A model generated the notes under the pieces. That model saw only the letters and a program-made list of their open reading frames with translations. It did no database searches and was not told where the DNA came from. Shown piece by piece: positions 9,366 through 18,150 of a stretch of DNA of 64,000 nt (positions are counted from its first letter, which is position 1; every line of letters starts with the position of its first letter). The translations under genes were made by a program, and so were the position numbers. The stretch is from Pedobacter sp. UBA4863 (lineage in GTDB: Bacteria; Bacteroidota; Bacteroidia; Sphingobacteriales; Sphingobacteriaceae): the NCBI RefSeq assembly GCF_002399615.1, contig NZ_DHDZ01000036.1, positions 66,107 through 130,106 on the forward strand. Direction: 5' to 3'.

Positions 9366-9373
9366 CAAAGATA
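9366..9373 (-). promoter_or_regulatory. Putative -7 element for the LacI-family gene
   Basis: On the minus strand this reads TATCTTTG, matching the Bacteroidota TAnnTTTG element, 17 bases upstream of the start codon. No clear TTTG -33 partner is seen. Confidence 0.4.
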
Positions 9374-9419
9374 TGGTTTTACCCGATAAGTTGTTGTTCA
9401 GCGTTTTGAGCAGGAAACC

Positions 9420-9767
9420 CTAATGAAATATTTCCTGTTCATCTCTATCTACTGTATTTATCTTTTTCAAGAAATCTGCAAAGGCAGCACCGTCATTATC
9501 AGAATAGGCGCCATAGGCATCTAAAATATATCCAATATTTTTATCTGTATCTTCTACCATATATAGCACCGAGCTGTCTGCCGGATCAGACATGCCTTCG
9601 AACCTGTAAGTTTTAATAATGTCTAGGTCTTCTGGTGTGTAAATCCTATTCAGTTCTTTTGATTGCATTTTACCATGATCGGTCATTTTTAACTCGTTAT
9701 CTATTCCCTTCAATCTTAATTTTTCTAAAATCTGGCTTAGGGTGTTCATTTCAATTGGATGTTCCAT
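9420..9767 (-). CDS. Small conserved Bacteroidota protein (often mislabelled PRPP synthetase)
   Basis: A 115-residue soluble protein with the pattern YRFEGMSDPADSSVLYMVE and then GYILDAYGAYSD. Small proteins with this FEGMSDPxDSSxLY signature are common in Bacteroidota and are often labelled phosphoribosylpyrophosphate synthetase. The length is about a third of real Prs and no PRPP-binding loop is visible, so that name should not be trusted. M7 (MNTLSQILEKL) is an equally plausible start. The gene stands alone. Function unknown. Confidence 0.75.
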   Translation of the reverse strand: MEHPIEMNTLSQILEKLRLKGIDNELKMTDHGKMQSKELNRIYTPEDLDIIKTYRFEGMSDPADSSVLYMVEDTDKNIGYILDAYGAYSDNDGAAFADFLKKINTVDRDEQEIFH

Positions 9768-9876
9768 AATTTCTAAGTTTACCTATCTTTAAACAGCCCT
9801 GCTGGCTAAAGGTTTTATAAAACCAAACTAATCTCTTAAACTAACACAGAATCAAGTTAATTTAAAGTTGGCAACC

Positions 9877-9897
9877 ACAACCAATAAATAGGGTTGT
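9877..9897. promoter_or_regulatory. Inverted repeat upstream of the SOD gene
   Basis: ACAACC (9877-9882) and GGTTGT (9892-9897) form an inverted repeat with a 9-base spacer, about 120 bases before the Cu/Zn SOD gene. It could be an operator. The rest of the 9768-10014 gap shows nothing distinct. Confidence 0.25.
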
Positions 9898-10014
9898 TTA
9901 TAGGTTGTATTCCTATTTCAATCACTATAAAACCAAAAGCGCTAAACTTTGTTTTACTATCGTCTAATTAAATAATGGTTCTTTAAAAATCTTAATCAAC
10001 TTAATTCATGAATT

Positions 10015-10545
10015 ATGAAACACTACATGTTATACCTGGCACTAGGCCTAGCAACTATTTTTGCTTCGTGTACAGCTAAAAAAGAAAAAGAAGTGGCTAT
10101 GGCTACTTTAAATTCAACCGCTAACAGCCAGTCTATTGGCTTAGCCAAGTTTTACCAATTGGCAAATGGCGAAATAAAGATGAATTTGGAGATAACTATG
10201 CCAGAGCGAGCAGATAGTACGGTAGCAGTTCATTTTCACGAACACGGCGATTGTGGCAACATGGGTGAAAATACACATGGCCACTGGAATCCAACGAATG
10301 AACCTCACGGAAAATGGGATTCGGATGCCTATCACTCTGGTGATATTGGCAACATTGCATTAGATAACAAGGGCTATGCAAAAATTTCGGTAAGCACTTT
10401 ACGCTGGACAGCGGGAGATGGTGATGTTAAAGATATTATTGGCAGAGGAATAATTGTACATGGCGGAACCGATGATTACCAAACACAGCCAACCGGTAAT
10501 TCTGGGCCAAGAATAGGCTGTGGGGTAATTACAGCAGTGAAGTAG
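10015..10545 (+). CDS. sodC: Cu/Zn superoxide dismutase family lipoprotein
   Basis: The 176-residue product has a lipoprotein signal with Cys19 after IFAS, so it should be anchored in the periplasmic or outer membrane. All metal ligands of the Cu/Zn SOD fold can be aligned: H73 and H75 (HFHEHGDC), H90 (GHWNP), H98, H107 and D110 (HSGDIGN) and H149 (VHGG). The disulfide pair would be C80 and C169 (IGCGVI). It should convert superoxide to peroxide and oxygen outside the cytoplasm. The usual Arg near the C-terminus is present in GPRIGCG. A terminator follows, so the gene is monocistronic. Confidence 0.9.
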   Translation: MKHYMLYLALGLATIFASCTAKKEKEVAMATLNSTANSQSIGLAKFYQLANGEIKMNLEITMPERADSTVAVHFHEHGDCGNMGENTHGHWNPTNEPHGKWDSDAYHSGDIGNIALDNKGYAKISVSTLRWTAGDGDVKDIIGRGIIVHGGTDDYQTQPTGNSGPRIGCGVITAVK

Positions 10546-10550
10546 GATTT

Positions 10551-10581
10551 AAAAGGCAGTTAAAGTTTTAATTGCCTTTTT
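10551..10581 (+). terminator. Terminator after the SOD gene
   Basis: AAAGGCA-g-TTAAA pairs with TTTAA-t-TGCCTTT, followed by TTTT. Confidence 0.65.
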
Positions 10582-10630
10582 ATGGAAATCTTAGTTGGGC
10601 CATCATCTTGTTAAAAACTAAATTAAAGAT

Positions 10631-11167
10631 ATGGCCACACTAAACATTCCTCAAAGCGGCAAGGCCGTAAGAGGAAGCGCACGAAAACCTATACCTGGAG
10701 TGGATTTAACCGCCATGGTAGATTTGGCATTTTTGCTGATCACGTTCTTTATGCTCACTACCTCGTTAACCAAAATGAGCGCAATGGATATTGCAAAACC
10801 TGTACCAGTTGATGATGTAACTCAACTACAACCTTACCCTGCCTCAAAAACCATGACCATTTTGTTGGGCAAAAACCATAAAGTAGCTTACTTTTTGGGC
10901 GAGGCCGAGATAGGCAAGATGCAGCTAGTTAATCTTGAAGAAATTAGGAAGGTAATATTAGACAGCAAAAAGATGGTCGCTAAAACCCATTCGTCTTTTG
11001 ATGATAGAGAGATGTATATCATTGTTAAGCCTACTAATACTGCTGTATTTAAAGATTTTGTAGATGTTATTGACGAAATTCGAATTAACAAGGTAAATGT
11101 CTATGCCGTAGATGATAAATACCTATTGGATGAGGAAATTAGCTTTATGAAAAATAAAGGAATATAG
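10631..11167 (+). CDS. ExbD/TolR family protein, orphan
   Basis: The 178-residue product has one N-terminal membrane segment (LAFLLITFFMLTTSL) with the proton-channel Asp31 in VDLTAMVDLAF, and a periplasmic domain. ExbD works with ExbB to power TonB using the proton motive force. It is a paralog of the ExbD at 17577-18122: both share VDLTAMVDLAFLLITFFMLT, TMTILLGKN, IIVKPT and a FMK(N/S)KGI tail. No ExbB or TonB gene lies beside it, so it either joins the complex encoded 6 kb away or replaces its ExbD under some condition. Confidence 0.9.
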   Translation: MATLNIPQSGKAVRGSARKPIPGVDLTAMVDLAFLLITFFMLTTSLTKMSAMDIAKPVPVDDVTQLQPYPASKTMTILLGKNHKVAYFLGEAEIGKMQLVNLEEIRKVILDSKKMVAKTHSSFDDREMYIIVKPTNTAVFKDFVDVIDEIRINKVNVYAVDDKYLLDEEISFMKNKGI

Positions 11168-11191
11168 AGTTCCTTAGGTTTTTACACTAAA

Positions 11192-11240
11192 AAGCCACAG
11201 CTACACAAAATGTTTTAAGTCATTTATGTAGCTGTGGCTA
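11192..11240 (-). terminator. Long palindrome acting as metK terminator
   Basis: AGCCACAGCTACA (11193-11205) and TGTAGCTGTGGCT (11227-11239) form a perfect 13-bp stem with a 21-base loop. On the minus strand the hairpin is followed by TTTTT, so it should end metK transcripts. The arms resemble the palindrome at 30832-30878 in the nuo operon. Confidence 0.7.
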
Positions 11241-11274
11241 AAGATAACCCGCTATGTAATAGGGTTGTAAAATG

Positions 11275-12525
11275 CTATAAACCGAAAGCGGCTTTAACTT
11301 GAGCTACAAAATCTAGTTTTTCCCAAGTAAACAGTTCTACTGTTACTGTTTTCTCCTCACCATTTGGAGATTTAAAGGTTTTGGTCACCGTTTCGGGTTT
11401 ACGGCCCATGTGCCCGTAAGCTGCAGTTTCGCTATAAATTGGGTTTCTTAATTTTAAGCGTTGCTCAATAAAGTAAGGGCGCATATCAAAAATACCCTCT
11501 ACAATTTTAGCAATCTCGCCATCCGTTTTATCAACTTTGCTAGTGCCATAAGTATTAATGTAAATACCCATTGGTTTTGCTACGCCAATGGCGTAAGAAA
11601 CTTGAACTAAAATTTCGTCGGCTATGCCTGCAGCAACCAAGTTTTTAGCGATATGGCGTGTAGCATAAGCCGCACTTCTATCTACCTTACTTGGGTCTTT
11701 TCCAGAGAAAGCACCACCACCATGTGCTCCTTTGCCGCCGTAAGTATCTACAATGATTTTTCTTCCTGTTAAACCAGTATCGCCATGTGGGCCACCAATT
11801 ACGAATTTACCGGTTGGGTTAATATGGTATTGAATTTTATCGTTAAACAAGTGCGCATATTGCGGATTGTTCTTGATAATCCTAGGAATAAGAATTTTTA
11901 CCAAGTCTTCCTTAATTTTAGCCAACATTGTTGCTTCTTCAGCAAAATCATCATGTTGGGTAGAAATTACAATGGCATCAATACGAACTGGTTTATTGTT
12001 GTTGTCATATTCTAAAGTTACTTGAGATTTTGCGTCGGGACGTAAATAAGTAATCTCTTTGTTTTCTCGTCTAAGTACAGCTAATTCTTGTAATAGCTTA
12101 TGAGAAAGATTCAAGGCCAAAGGCATATAATCCTCGGTTTCGCTAGTCGCATAACCAAACATCATTCCTTGGTCGCCAGCACCTTGCTCTTCTTTATTGC
12201 TTCGATCTACACCTTGGTTAATATCTTGAGATTGCTCGTGTATTGCCGAAAGTACGCCGCAAGAATTGGCCTCGAACATATATTCGCTTTTGGTATAGCC
12301 AATTTTTTTGATAACGTCTCTGGTAATTTGCTGAACGTCTAAGTAAGTTTTAGACTTTACTTCTCCCGCTAAAATAACCTGACCAGTGGTCACCAATGTT
12401 TCGCAAGCTACCTTAGATTCTGCATCGAAAGCTAAGAAATTGTCAATTAAAGCATCCGAAATTTGGTCTGCAATTTTATCTGGATGACCTTCAGATACAG
12501 ATTCTGATGTAAATAAATACGACAT
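11275..12525 (-). CDS. metK: S-adenosylmethionine synthetase
   Basis: The 416-residue cytoplasmic enzyme makes S-adenosylmethionine from methionine and ATP. It begins with the family signature (FTSESVSEGHPDKIADQISD) and contains GAGDQGMMFGYA (ATP-binding), GPHGDTGLTGRK and GGGAFSGKDPSKVDRSAAY (phosphate-binding loop). The length is slightly above the usual 380-400 residues. It is a single-gene unit with a promoter at about 12685-12716, which leaves an untranslated leader of about 150 bases. Confidence 0.98.
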   Translation of the reverse strand: MSYLFTSESVSEGHPDKIADQISDALIDNFLAFDAESKVACETLVTTGQVILAGEVKSKTYLDVQQITRDVIKKIGYTKSEYMFEANSCGVLSAIHEQSQDINQGVDRSNKEEQGAGDQGMMFGYATSETEDYMPLALNLSHKLLQELAVLRRENKEITYLRPDAKSQVTLEYDNNNKPVRIDAIVISTQHDDFAEEATMLAKIKEDLVKILIPRIIKNNPQYAHLFNDKIQYHINPTGKFVIGGPHGDTGLTGRKIIVDTYGGKGAHGGGAFSGKDPSKVDRSAAYATRHIAKNLVAAGIADEILVQVSYAIGVAKPMGIYINTYGTSKVDKTDGEIAKIVEGIFDMRPYFIEQRLKLRNPIYSETAAYGHMGRKPETVTKTFKSPNGEEKTVTVELFTWEKLDFVAQVKAAFGL

Positions 12526-12684
12526 TTAAATTTTTTGTTAAAATTTGAAACAATAAAAGTTAAAATGGAAAAGCCTTTTTACAGGTTGTAAATAGAAGTG
12601 TAGAAATACATTAGCACTTTTTTTTACGTGGTTGCAATCAGTCCCAATTAATCGGTATTAGCAAATCAGTCCACTCTAACGCTG

Positions 12685-12716
12685 CAAAATTACTACAATA
12701 AATTTTAATACTCAAA
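12685..12716 (-). promoter_or_regulatory. Promoter for metK
   Basis: Minus-strand TTTG (12716-12713) and TAATTTTG (12692-12685) with a 20-base spacer fit the Bacteroidota -33/-7 consensus. The predicted start lies about 150 bases before metK. Confidence 0.6.
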
Positions 12717-12747
12717 AATTATCGATTATTTTGTGTACTAAATATTT

Positions 12748-13632
12748 ATGTCGATAAATAAATCTAATATCCTTTTTATTATTAACCCAATTTCTGGCGG
12801 AAAAAAGAAATCGAGTTTACCTGCGCTGATAGATGAACATCTTGATAAGGAGAAGTTTGTTCCGGTCTATACCTTTACCGAATATATTGGCCATGCCTCG
12901 GAATTAGCCGAAGAAGCCGAAAAAAAAGATTACGATATTATTGTTGCAGTAGGTGGCGATGGAACCATTAACGAAGTAGCCAGTAAGCTAGTGCATAGCG
13001 ATAAGATTCTGGCCGTTATCCCTTTTGGCTCTGGCAACGGATTGGCAAGGTTCTTAAATGTTCCGCTGAATGCAAAAAAGGCAATAGCTTTAATAAATAC
13101 AGCAACATACCAAGTAATAGACACGGCCGAGTTAAATGGTAAAAAATTCTTTAATATGGCAGGGATGGGCTTTGATGCCCATTTAAGCGCTGTGTTTGCC
13201 GGAAACAAAAAACGTGGACTAAGAAGTTATGTAGAATTGGGTTTTAAGGAAATTACAACTTACAAAGCACAGGGCTACCAGATAGAGATTGATGGCGAAA
13301 GTTATGATGGAGATGCTTTTGCAATTAGTATTGCCAACTCATCGCAATATGGCAACAACGTTTATATCTCTCCAAAATCTTCTTTAACAGATGGCTATTT
13401 AGATGTTTGTATTATACATCCTATTTCTTTGGTAAAGTTACCCGTATTGGCCTTTCAAATGATTATGGCAAAAACACATCGATCTAGTTTGGTGAAAATT
13501 ATTAGAGGAAAACACATCAAGATTACAAGAAATGCCCCAGGTGCGGTACATTTAGATGGCGAACCTTTACAGTTGGCCGAGCAATTAGAAATAAAAATCA
13601 TTCCGGCATCGTTAAAAATATTAAGTAACTAA
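12748..13632 (+). CDS. Diacylglycerol/lipid kinase family protein (YegS-like)
   Basis: The 294-residue product has the diacylglycerol-kinase catalytic domain: INPISGGKKK at the N-terminus, the nucleotide loop VGGDGTINEVAS (about 69-80) and PFGSGNGLAR (about 92-101). A C-terminal YegS-like beta domain ends with VHLDGEPL. These enzymes phosphorylate lipids with ATP. The exact lipid (diacylglycerol, sphingosine-like or undecaprenol) cannot be told from sequence. It is divergent from metK and followed by a SUI1-family gene after 42 bases. Confidence 0.92.
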   Translation: MSINKSNILFIINPISGGKKKSSLPALIDEHLDKEKFVPVYTFTEYIGHASELAEEAEKKDYDIIVAVGGDGTINEVASKLVHSDKILAVIPFGSGNGLARFLNVPLNAKKAIALINTATYQVIDTAELNGKKFFNMAGMGFDAHLSAVFAGNKKRGLRSYVELGFKEITTYKAQGYQIEIDGESYDGDAFAISIANSSQYGNNVYISPKSSLTDGYLDVCIIHPISLVKLPVLAFQMIMAKTHRSSLVKIIRGKHIKITRNAPGAVHLDGEPLQLAEQLEIKIIPASLKILSN

Positions 13633-13674
13633 GGCTGTAACCTACCCAACTACTTTTCGTAAATCCTTATAGAA

Positions 13675-14031
13675 ATGAGCAAGCAAAAGAAAAACGTATT
13701 TAATGATTTTAGTGGAATCATGTTTTCTACTGACCCTGAGTTTGTTTATGAAAGTGCTGAGGCAGAAGAACAAGAAACCTTGCCCAATGAAAAGCAAGAT
13801 TTAAGAGTAATGCTAGACCGAAAAAATAGAGGTGGAAAAACGGTAACACTAATAACAGGGTTTATAGGAAAGGAGACCGATTTGGAACTGCTTGCCAAAA
13901 CTTTGAAGACAAAGTGTGGCGTTGGGGGGGCGGCAAAAGGCGGCGAAATTATTCTTCAGGGAGATTTTAAAGAAAAAGTGTTTTTATTTCTGCAAAAAGA
14001 GCACTATAAAGTGAAGAAGTCTGGAGGTTGA
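13675..14031 (+). CDS. SUI1/eIF1-like translation initiation factor family protein (YciH-like)
   Basis: The 118-residue product consists of an acidic N-terminal segment (EAEEQETLPNEKQDL) and a SUI1 domain with NRGGKTVTLITGF, KTKCGVGGAAKGGEIILQG and a short basic tail. Bacterial homologs bind the small ribosomal subunit and are thought to influence start-site choice, though they are not essential. The gene shares orientation with the lipid kinase and may be cotranscribed with it. Confidence 0.9.
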   Translation: MSKQKKNVFNDFSGIMFSTDPEFVYESAEAEEQETLPNEKQDLRVMLDRKNRGGKTVTLITGFIGKETDLELLAKTLKTKCGVGGAAKGGEIILQGDFKEKVFLFLQKEHYKVKKSGG

Positions 14032-14137
14032 GTTTTTGTTTTTAATTGCCTGTTTTGCAGTTAATTATATCTTAGTGTAGTTGGCACAATAAGTGAAATT
14101 TTATTTAAAATCGGCCATTTTTGGATAAATAACTCCT

Positions 14138-14145
14138 TAGCTTTG
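14138..14145 (+). promoter_or_regulatory. Putative -7 element for pckA
   Basis: TAGCTTTG matches TAnnTTTG, 21 bases before the start codon. No correctly spaced TTTG is obvious. Confidence 0.4.
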
Positions 14146-14166
14146 GGGCGTATTTAAACCGAAAAT

Positions 14167-15771
14167 ATGACCAAATATAGTACTCAAAAACCTCAGTTAG
14201 ATTATCTGGGTTTGGCTTCGCTGCAGTTTAAATATCAGCTTAGCATACCCGAATTAGTTGAAGAAGCCTTAAAAAACGGCGAGGGAACCTTGGCCGATTC
14301 TGGAGCACTGGCTATAGATACAGGGAAATTTAAAGGGCGATCGCCCAAAGATAGATTTGTGGTAGCTGATAATGTTACCAACGAAACCGTTTGGTGGGGC
14401 GATATTAATATTAAACTAAGTACAGCACATTTTGATTCTATTTATCAGAAAATGTTGGCTTATTTAAAAGATAAACACGCCTATGTAAGAGATGCCTATG
14501 CTTGTGCCGATAAAAATTACCGTACTTCTATTAGGGTAATAACAGAGCATGCTTTTCAAAATATATTTGCCAATAACCTTTTCCTAAGATACGATAATGA
14601 AGAATTGCCGCAGCAACCAGAATGGACAATTATTGCCATTCCTTCATTTTTGGCCAACCCACAAACCGATGGTACAAGACAGGAAAACTTCTCTATCTTA
14701 AATTTTTCGAAAAAAATTATCTTAATAGGTGGCACAGCTTACACTGGCGAAATAAAAAAAGGTATTTTCTCTGTACTTAATTTTGTGTTGCCTAAAGAGC
14801 GTAATACCTTGTCTATGCACTGCTCTGCAAATGTGGGCAAAGATGGCGATACGGCCGTGTTCTTTGGCTTGTCGGGCACGGGTAAAACCACGCTTTCTGC
14901 CGATCCGGAAAGAGCATTAGTAGGTGATGATGAGCATGGTTGGGGCGAGGATAATGTTTTTAACTTTGAGGGAGGCTGCTATGCCAAATGCGTAGATTTA
15001 ACCGCAGAGAAAGAGCCCCAGATATTTAATGCTATAAAATTTGGAGCTTTATTAGAGAACATTAATTATTTCCCGAACACTAGAGCGGTAGATTTTGCTA
15101 ATATAGAAAAAACCGAAAATACCCGGGTAGCTTACCCATTACACCATATTAGTAATGCTGTAGAGCCTTCGGTAGCACCAGTGCCCAAAAATATTTTCTT
15201 TTTAACTGCCGATGCCTTTGGCGTACTTCCGCCAATATCAAAGTTAACGCCAGGTCAAGCAATGTTTCATTTTATTTCTGGCTATACCGCAAAGGTTGCC
15301 GGTACCGAAACGGGCATAACCGAGCCACAGCTAACTTTTTCGGCCTGTTTTGGGAAAGCTTTCTTACCTCTGCACCCTACATCCTATGCCAAATTATTGG
15401 GCGAAAAAATGAAAAAGCACCAAGTAAATGTGTGGTTGGTTAATACCGGATGGAGCGGCGGACCTTATGGCGTTGGTAATAGAATGAAATTAAACTATAC
15501 CAGGGCAATGATTACAGCAGCGCTTAACGGAGAATTAGAAAATGCCAATTTTAAAGAACATGCCATCTTCGGATTAGCCATGCCTACCACCTGTAGCCAA
15601 GTGCCATCAGAAATTTTAGACCCTCGAAACACCTGGGAAAACCCCGAAGTATATGACCTTAAGGCGAACGAATTGGCGAAAGCTTTTTTAGCTAATTTTA
15701 AAGAGTTCGAAGCGTTTGCCGACGATGAATTGAAAAAAGGTATGCCTAAAATGAATGAAATTGCGGTTTAA
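14167..15771 (+). CDS. pckA: Phosphoenolpyruvate carboxykinase (ATP)
   Basis: The 534-residue cytoplasmic enzyme converts oxaloacetate and ATP to phosphoenolpyruvate, CO2 and ADP in gluconeogenesis. Visible motifs are GRSPKDRFVV, the kinase-1a P-loop GLSGTGKTTLSAD (about 236-248), the metal-binding VGDDEHGW, GGCYAKC and the late NTGWSGGPYGVGNRMKL segment. The length is normal for the ATP-dependent family. It is followed by a strong terminator. Confidence 0.98.
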   Translation: MTKYSTQKPQLDYLGLASLQFKYQLSIPELVEEALKNGEGTLADSGALAIDTGKFKGRSPKDRFVVADNVTNETVWWGDINIKLSTAHFDSIYQKMLAYLKDKHAYVRDAYACADKNYRTSIRVITEHAFQNIFANNLFLRYDNEELPQQPEWTIIAIPSFLANPQTDGTRQENFSILNFSKKIILIGGTAYTGEIKKGIFSVLNFVLPKERNTLSMHCSANVGKDGDTAVFFGLSGTGKTTLSADPERALVGDDEHGWGEDNVFNFEGGCYAKCVDLTAEKEPQIFNAIKFGALLENINYFPNTRAVDFANIEKTENTRVAYPLHHISNAVEPSVAPVPKNIFFLTADAFGVLPPISKLTPGQAMFHFISGYTAKVAGTETGITEPQLTFSACFGKAFLPLHPTSYAKLLGEKMKKHQVNVWLVNTGWSGGPYGVGNRMKLNYTRAMITAALNGELENANFKEHAIFGLAMPTTCSQVPSEILDPRNTWENPEVYDLKANELAKAFLANFKEFEAFADDELKKGMPKMNEIAV

Positions 15772-15826
15772 TGCATTTTTTCGATCAAAAATTTGCTTTT
15801 GATTAAATTTTTAGTTTTAATTGCGG

Positions 15827-15856
15827 AAAGATTGCCTCCCAAGGCAATCTTTTTTA
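15827..15856 (+). terminator. Terminator after pckA
   Basis: AAAGATTGCCT (15827-15837) pairs with AGGCAATCTTT (15842-15852), followed by a T-run. A weaker ATCAAAA/TTTTGAT hairpin lies just before it near 15784-15803. Confidence 0.85.
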
Positions 15857-15909
15857 GTTAAGAGCACTTTCGGCTTAAGTAACGAATTAATTGTGTATCG
15901 AATATTTAA

Positions 15910-15939
15910 TTTGTAATTTAAATCAAAATTATAAATTTG
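15910..15939 (+). promoter_or_regulatory. Promoter for the exbB-exbD-tonB operon
   Basis: TTTG (15910-15913) and TAAATTTG (15932-15939), spaced 18 bases, fit the Bacteroidota consensus. The leader to exbB would be about 90 bases. Confidence 0.6.
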
Positions 15940-16035
15940 CTTCCGCAACAATTCAGACTAAGGTCACGTTGTGTGTATTAACTTATATTTAAGAAATTTT
16001 AAAAAACAAGTACTAAACTAAAAAATTCAAAAAAA

Positions 16036-16866
16036 ATGGCAAACGCACCAAAACCTACAGCAGCTAAAAACGAGGGAAGCTCGTCGGCATCAAACTTATT
16101 TGCAACATTGGTTATCCCTATCTGTATTATTATAGGTATTTCAATTTTTAAATTTGTGTTAGGTGACGCAAACAACTTTATCGACAACAACGTTGAAAAC
16201 TTACCTAAACAAGGAAACTATGCAGGTATGGCATACAAGGGAGGTCCAATTGTGGCAATCTTAATTGGTTTGTTACTAATGGTAATCGTTTTCTCAGTAG
16301 AGCGTATGATTGTGATTGGAAAAGCAACAGGTAAAGGAAGCTTACAATCTTTCGTTACTAAAATTCAAGGTTTCTTGAAATCGAACAATATTTCTGCTGC
16401 TATTGCAGAGTGTGATAAACAACAAGGTTCAGTAGCTAACGTAATCAAGTCTGGCTTGAAAAAATATAGCGAAGTAGAAACCGACTCAAGATTAGATGTA
16501 GAACAATCTGTATTGGCTATCCAAAAAGATATCGAAGAAGCAACTACATTAGAAATGCCAATGTTAGAGCAAAACTTAACTGTAATTGCAACCTTAGTAT
16601 CAATTGGTACATTAACAGGTTTATTAGGTACAGTAACAGGTATGATCAAGGCCTTCGCCGGTTTGGCAAACTCTGGTGCACCAGATCAAGCAGCATTAGC
16701 GGTAGGTATTTCTGAGGCCTTAATGTGTACAGCTACAGGTATCGGTACTTCTACTATTGCAATTATCATGTATAACATCTTAACTTCTAAAATTGATAAA
16801 TTAACTTATGCAATTGACGAAGCTGGATTTAGCATTGTTCAAACTTACGCAAGTACCCATAAATAA
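16036..16866 (+). CDS. exbB: MotA/TolQ/ExbB proton channel family protein
   Basis: The 276-residue inner-membrane protein has three hydrophobic segments: LFATLVIPICIIIGISIFKF near the N-terminus, a second at PIVAILIGLLLMVIVFSV, and a third region with the family motif TLVSIGTLTGLLGTVTGMI and a following helix (SEALMCTATGIGTSTIAIIMYNIL). ExbB subunits surround the ExbD helices and use the proton gradient to energise TonB. It is the first gene of an operon with two exbD genes and tonB. The extra N-terminal membrane segment is usual for Bacteroidota homologs. Confidence 0.95.
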   Translation: MANAPKPTAAKNEGSSSASNLFATLVIPICIIIGISIFKFVLGDANNFIDNNVENLPKQGNYAGMAYKGGPIVAILIGLLLMVIVFSVERMIVIGKATGKGSLQSFVTKIQGFLKSNNISAAIAECDKQQGSVANVIKSGLKKYSEVETDSRLDVEQSVLAIQKDIEEATTLEMPMLEQNLTVIATLVSIGTLTGLLGTVTGMIKAFAGLANSGAPDQAALAVGISEALMCTATGIGTSTIAIIMYNILTSKIDKLTYAIDEAGFSIVQTYASTHK

Positions 16867-16950
16867 GAATTATTAAAAATCTTTTGCCGGCTTTATGGAA
16901 AACCGGTACAATTAACATCATTAATAAAAAGATTGAAATAATTTATAATT

Positions 16951-17568
16951 ATGGCTAAAGCAAAAGTAAAAAGAAGCAGTACTTCGATCGATATGACCGC
17001 CATGTGCGATGTGTCGTTCTTATTACTTACCTTCTTTATTTTAACGGCCACGGCTCGTCAGCCAGACCCGTTAGAGATTGCCACGCCTTCATCTACGGTA
17101 CAATATAAATTGCCAGATAAAGGAGTGGTAGTAGTGAGCATAGGTAAAGGAAGAGTGTTCCTAGACATTGTTGGTCAAGACGTAAAAAAGGCAACTTTAC
17201 AACGTATGGGCTCGGTTTACGGCGTAACCTTTACAGATGAGGAAGTTAAGCGTTTTCAAGTTGTACAAGCATTTGGTGTGCCTTTTGGCAGCTTAAAGCA
17301 GTTTTTGGCAATGGACGCAACACAACGTGAAAAATCAGGTATTCAATCAGGTATTCCGTTAGATTCTACCAAAAACAACGAGTTGTATAACTGGTTAAAA
17401 GAAGCTCGCCAAGCTAACGCAGAGATTTACGGTATCGATTTGAATGCTGCTATTAAAGGTGATTCGAAAACAGAATACCCTGCAATTCGTAAGGTTATCG
17501 ATGTTTTTCAAAGCCAAAAAATTAACAAATTTAGTTTAATTACATCGTCGGAAGGCGTAGAAAAATAA
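16951..17568 (+). CDS. exbD: ExbD/TolR family biopolymer transport protein
   Basis: The 205-residue product has an N-terminal membrane helix with Asp20 in DMTAMCDVSFLLLTFF, followed by a periplasmic domain longer than usual, with an inserted region around residues 90-150. The Asp is the proton-translocating residue of the family. It lies 84 bases after exbB and 8 bases before a second, different exbD. Two ExbDs per operon are common in Bacteroidota and may form mixed dimers. Confidence 0.93.
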   Translation: MAKAKVKRSSTSIDMTAMCDVSFLLLTFFILTATARQPDPLEIATPSSTVQYKLPDKGVVVVSIGKGRVFLDIVGQDVKKATLQRMGSVYGVTFTDEEVKRFQVVQAFGVPFGSLKQFLAMDATQREKSGIQSGIPLDSTKNNELYNWLKEARQANAEIYGIDLNAAIKGDSKTEYPAIRKVIDVFQSQKINKFSLITSSEGVEK

Positions 17569-17576
17569 GATAAGCT

Positions 17577-18122
17577 ATGGCAGAATTAGACACCTCCTCC
17601 GGCGGAGGTAAAAAAGGCGGCAAAGTAAGAACCAAGAAACAAGCCACCAAAGTAGATTTAACTGCGATGGTTGATTTAGCCTTCTTACTAATTACCTTCT
17701 TCATGTTAACCACATCTTTATCTAAGCCAGCAGCTATGGAAATAGCAAAGCCTGATAAAGATGCTAAAGATGAGAACAGACTGGAGTTGAGAGAATCGCA
17801 AACAATGACTATTTTACTTGGAAAAAATGATAAAATAGCATGGTACATGGGCCAGGCTGGAAAAACTGCTCCAACCATTGAAGGATTTGACGACATTACG
17901 TCAACACTGTTGGCCAACAAAAAGAAAGTTAAAGAATCCACAGGACGTGATATTGTAATTATTGTGAAACCTACCGATGGATCTACATACAAAAACTTTG
18001 TAGATATCATGGATGAGATTGCAATCACAAAAACTAATATTAATGCACCTGCAGTAGATGATGATCCTAATCATATCTTAGATAGCGAGAAAGAGTTCAT
18101 GAAATCTAAAGGGATTTTTTAA
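17577..18122 (+). CDS. exbD: ExbD/TolR family biopolymer transport protein, second copy
   Basis: The 181-residue product has a Gly/Lys-rich cytoplasmic start (SSGGGKKGGKVRTKK), a membrane helix with Asp33 in VDLTAMVDLAFLLITFFMLT and a periplasmic domain ending KEFMKSKGIF. It is closer to the orphan ExbD at 10631-11167 than to its operon neighbour. It would supply the proton-conducting subunit with ExbB to drive the TonB encoded next. Confidence 0.93.
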   Translation: MAELDTSSGGGKKGGKVRTKKQATKVDLTAMVDLAFLLITFFMLTTSLSKPAAMEIAKPDKDAKDENRLELRESQTMTILLGKNDKIAWYMGQAGKTAPTIEGFDDITSTLLANKKKVKESTGRDIVIIVKPTDGSTYKNFVDIMDEIAITKTNINAPAVDDDPNHILDSEKEFMKSKGIF

Positions 18123-18150
18123 GAAGTGATCATAAATAAAAAATTGAACA

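Noticed and set aside
9420..9767. Phosphoribosylpyrophosphate synthetase
   Set aside because: Only 115 residues and no PRPP loop; the common database label seems wrong for this family.
12526..12747. SAM riboswitch upstream of metK
   Set aside because: No SAM-II-like pseudoknot core or SAM-I K-turn could be recognised by eye.
17540..18028. 162-codon open frame on the minus strand
   Set aside because: Antisense to exbD, with no start signal or domain.
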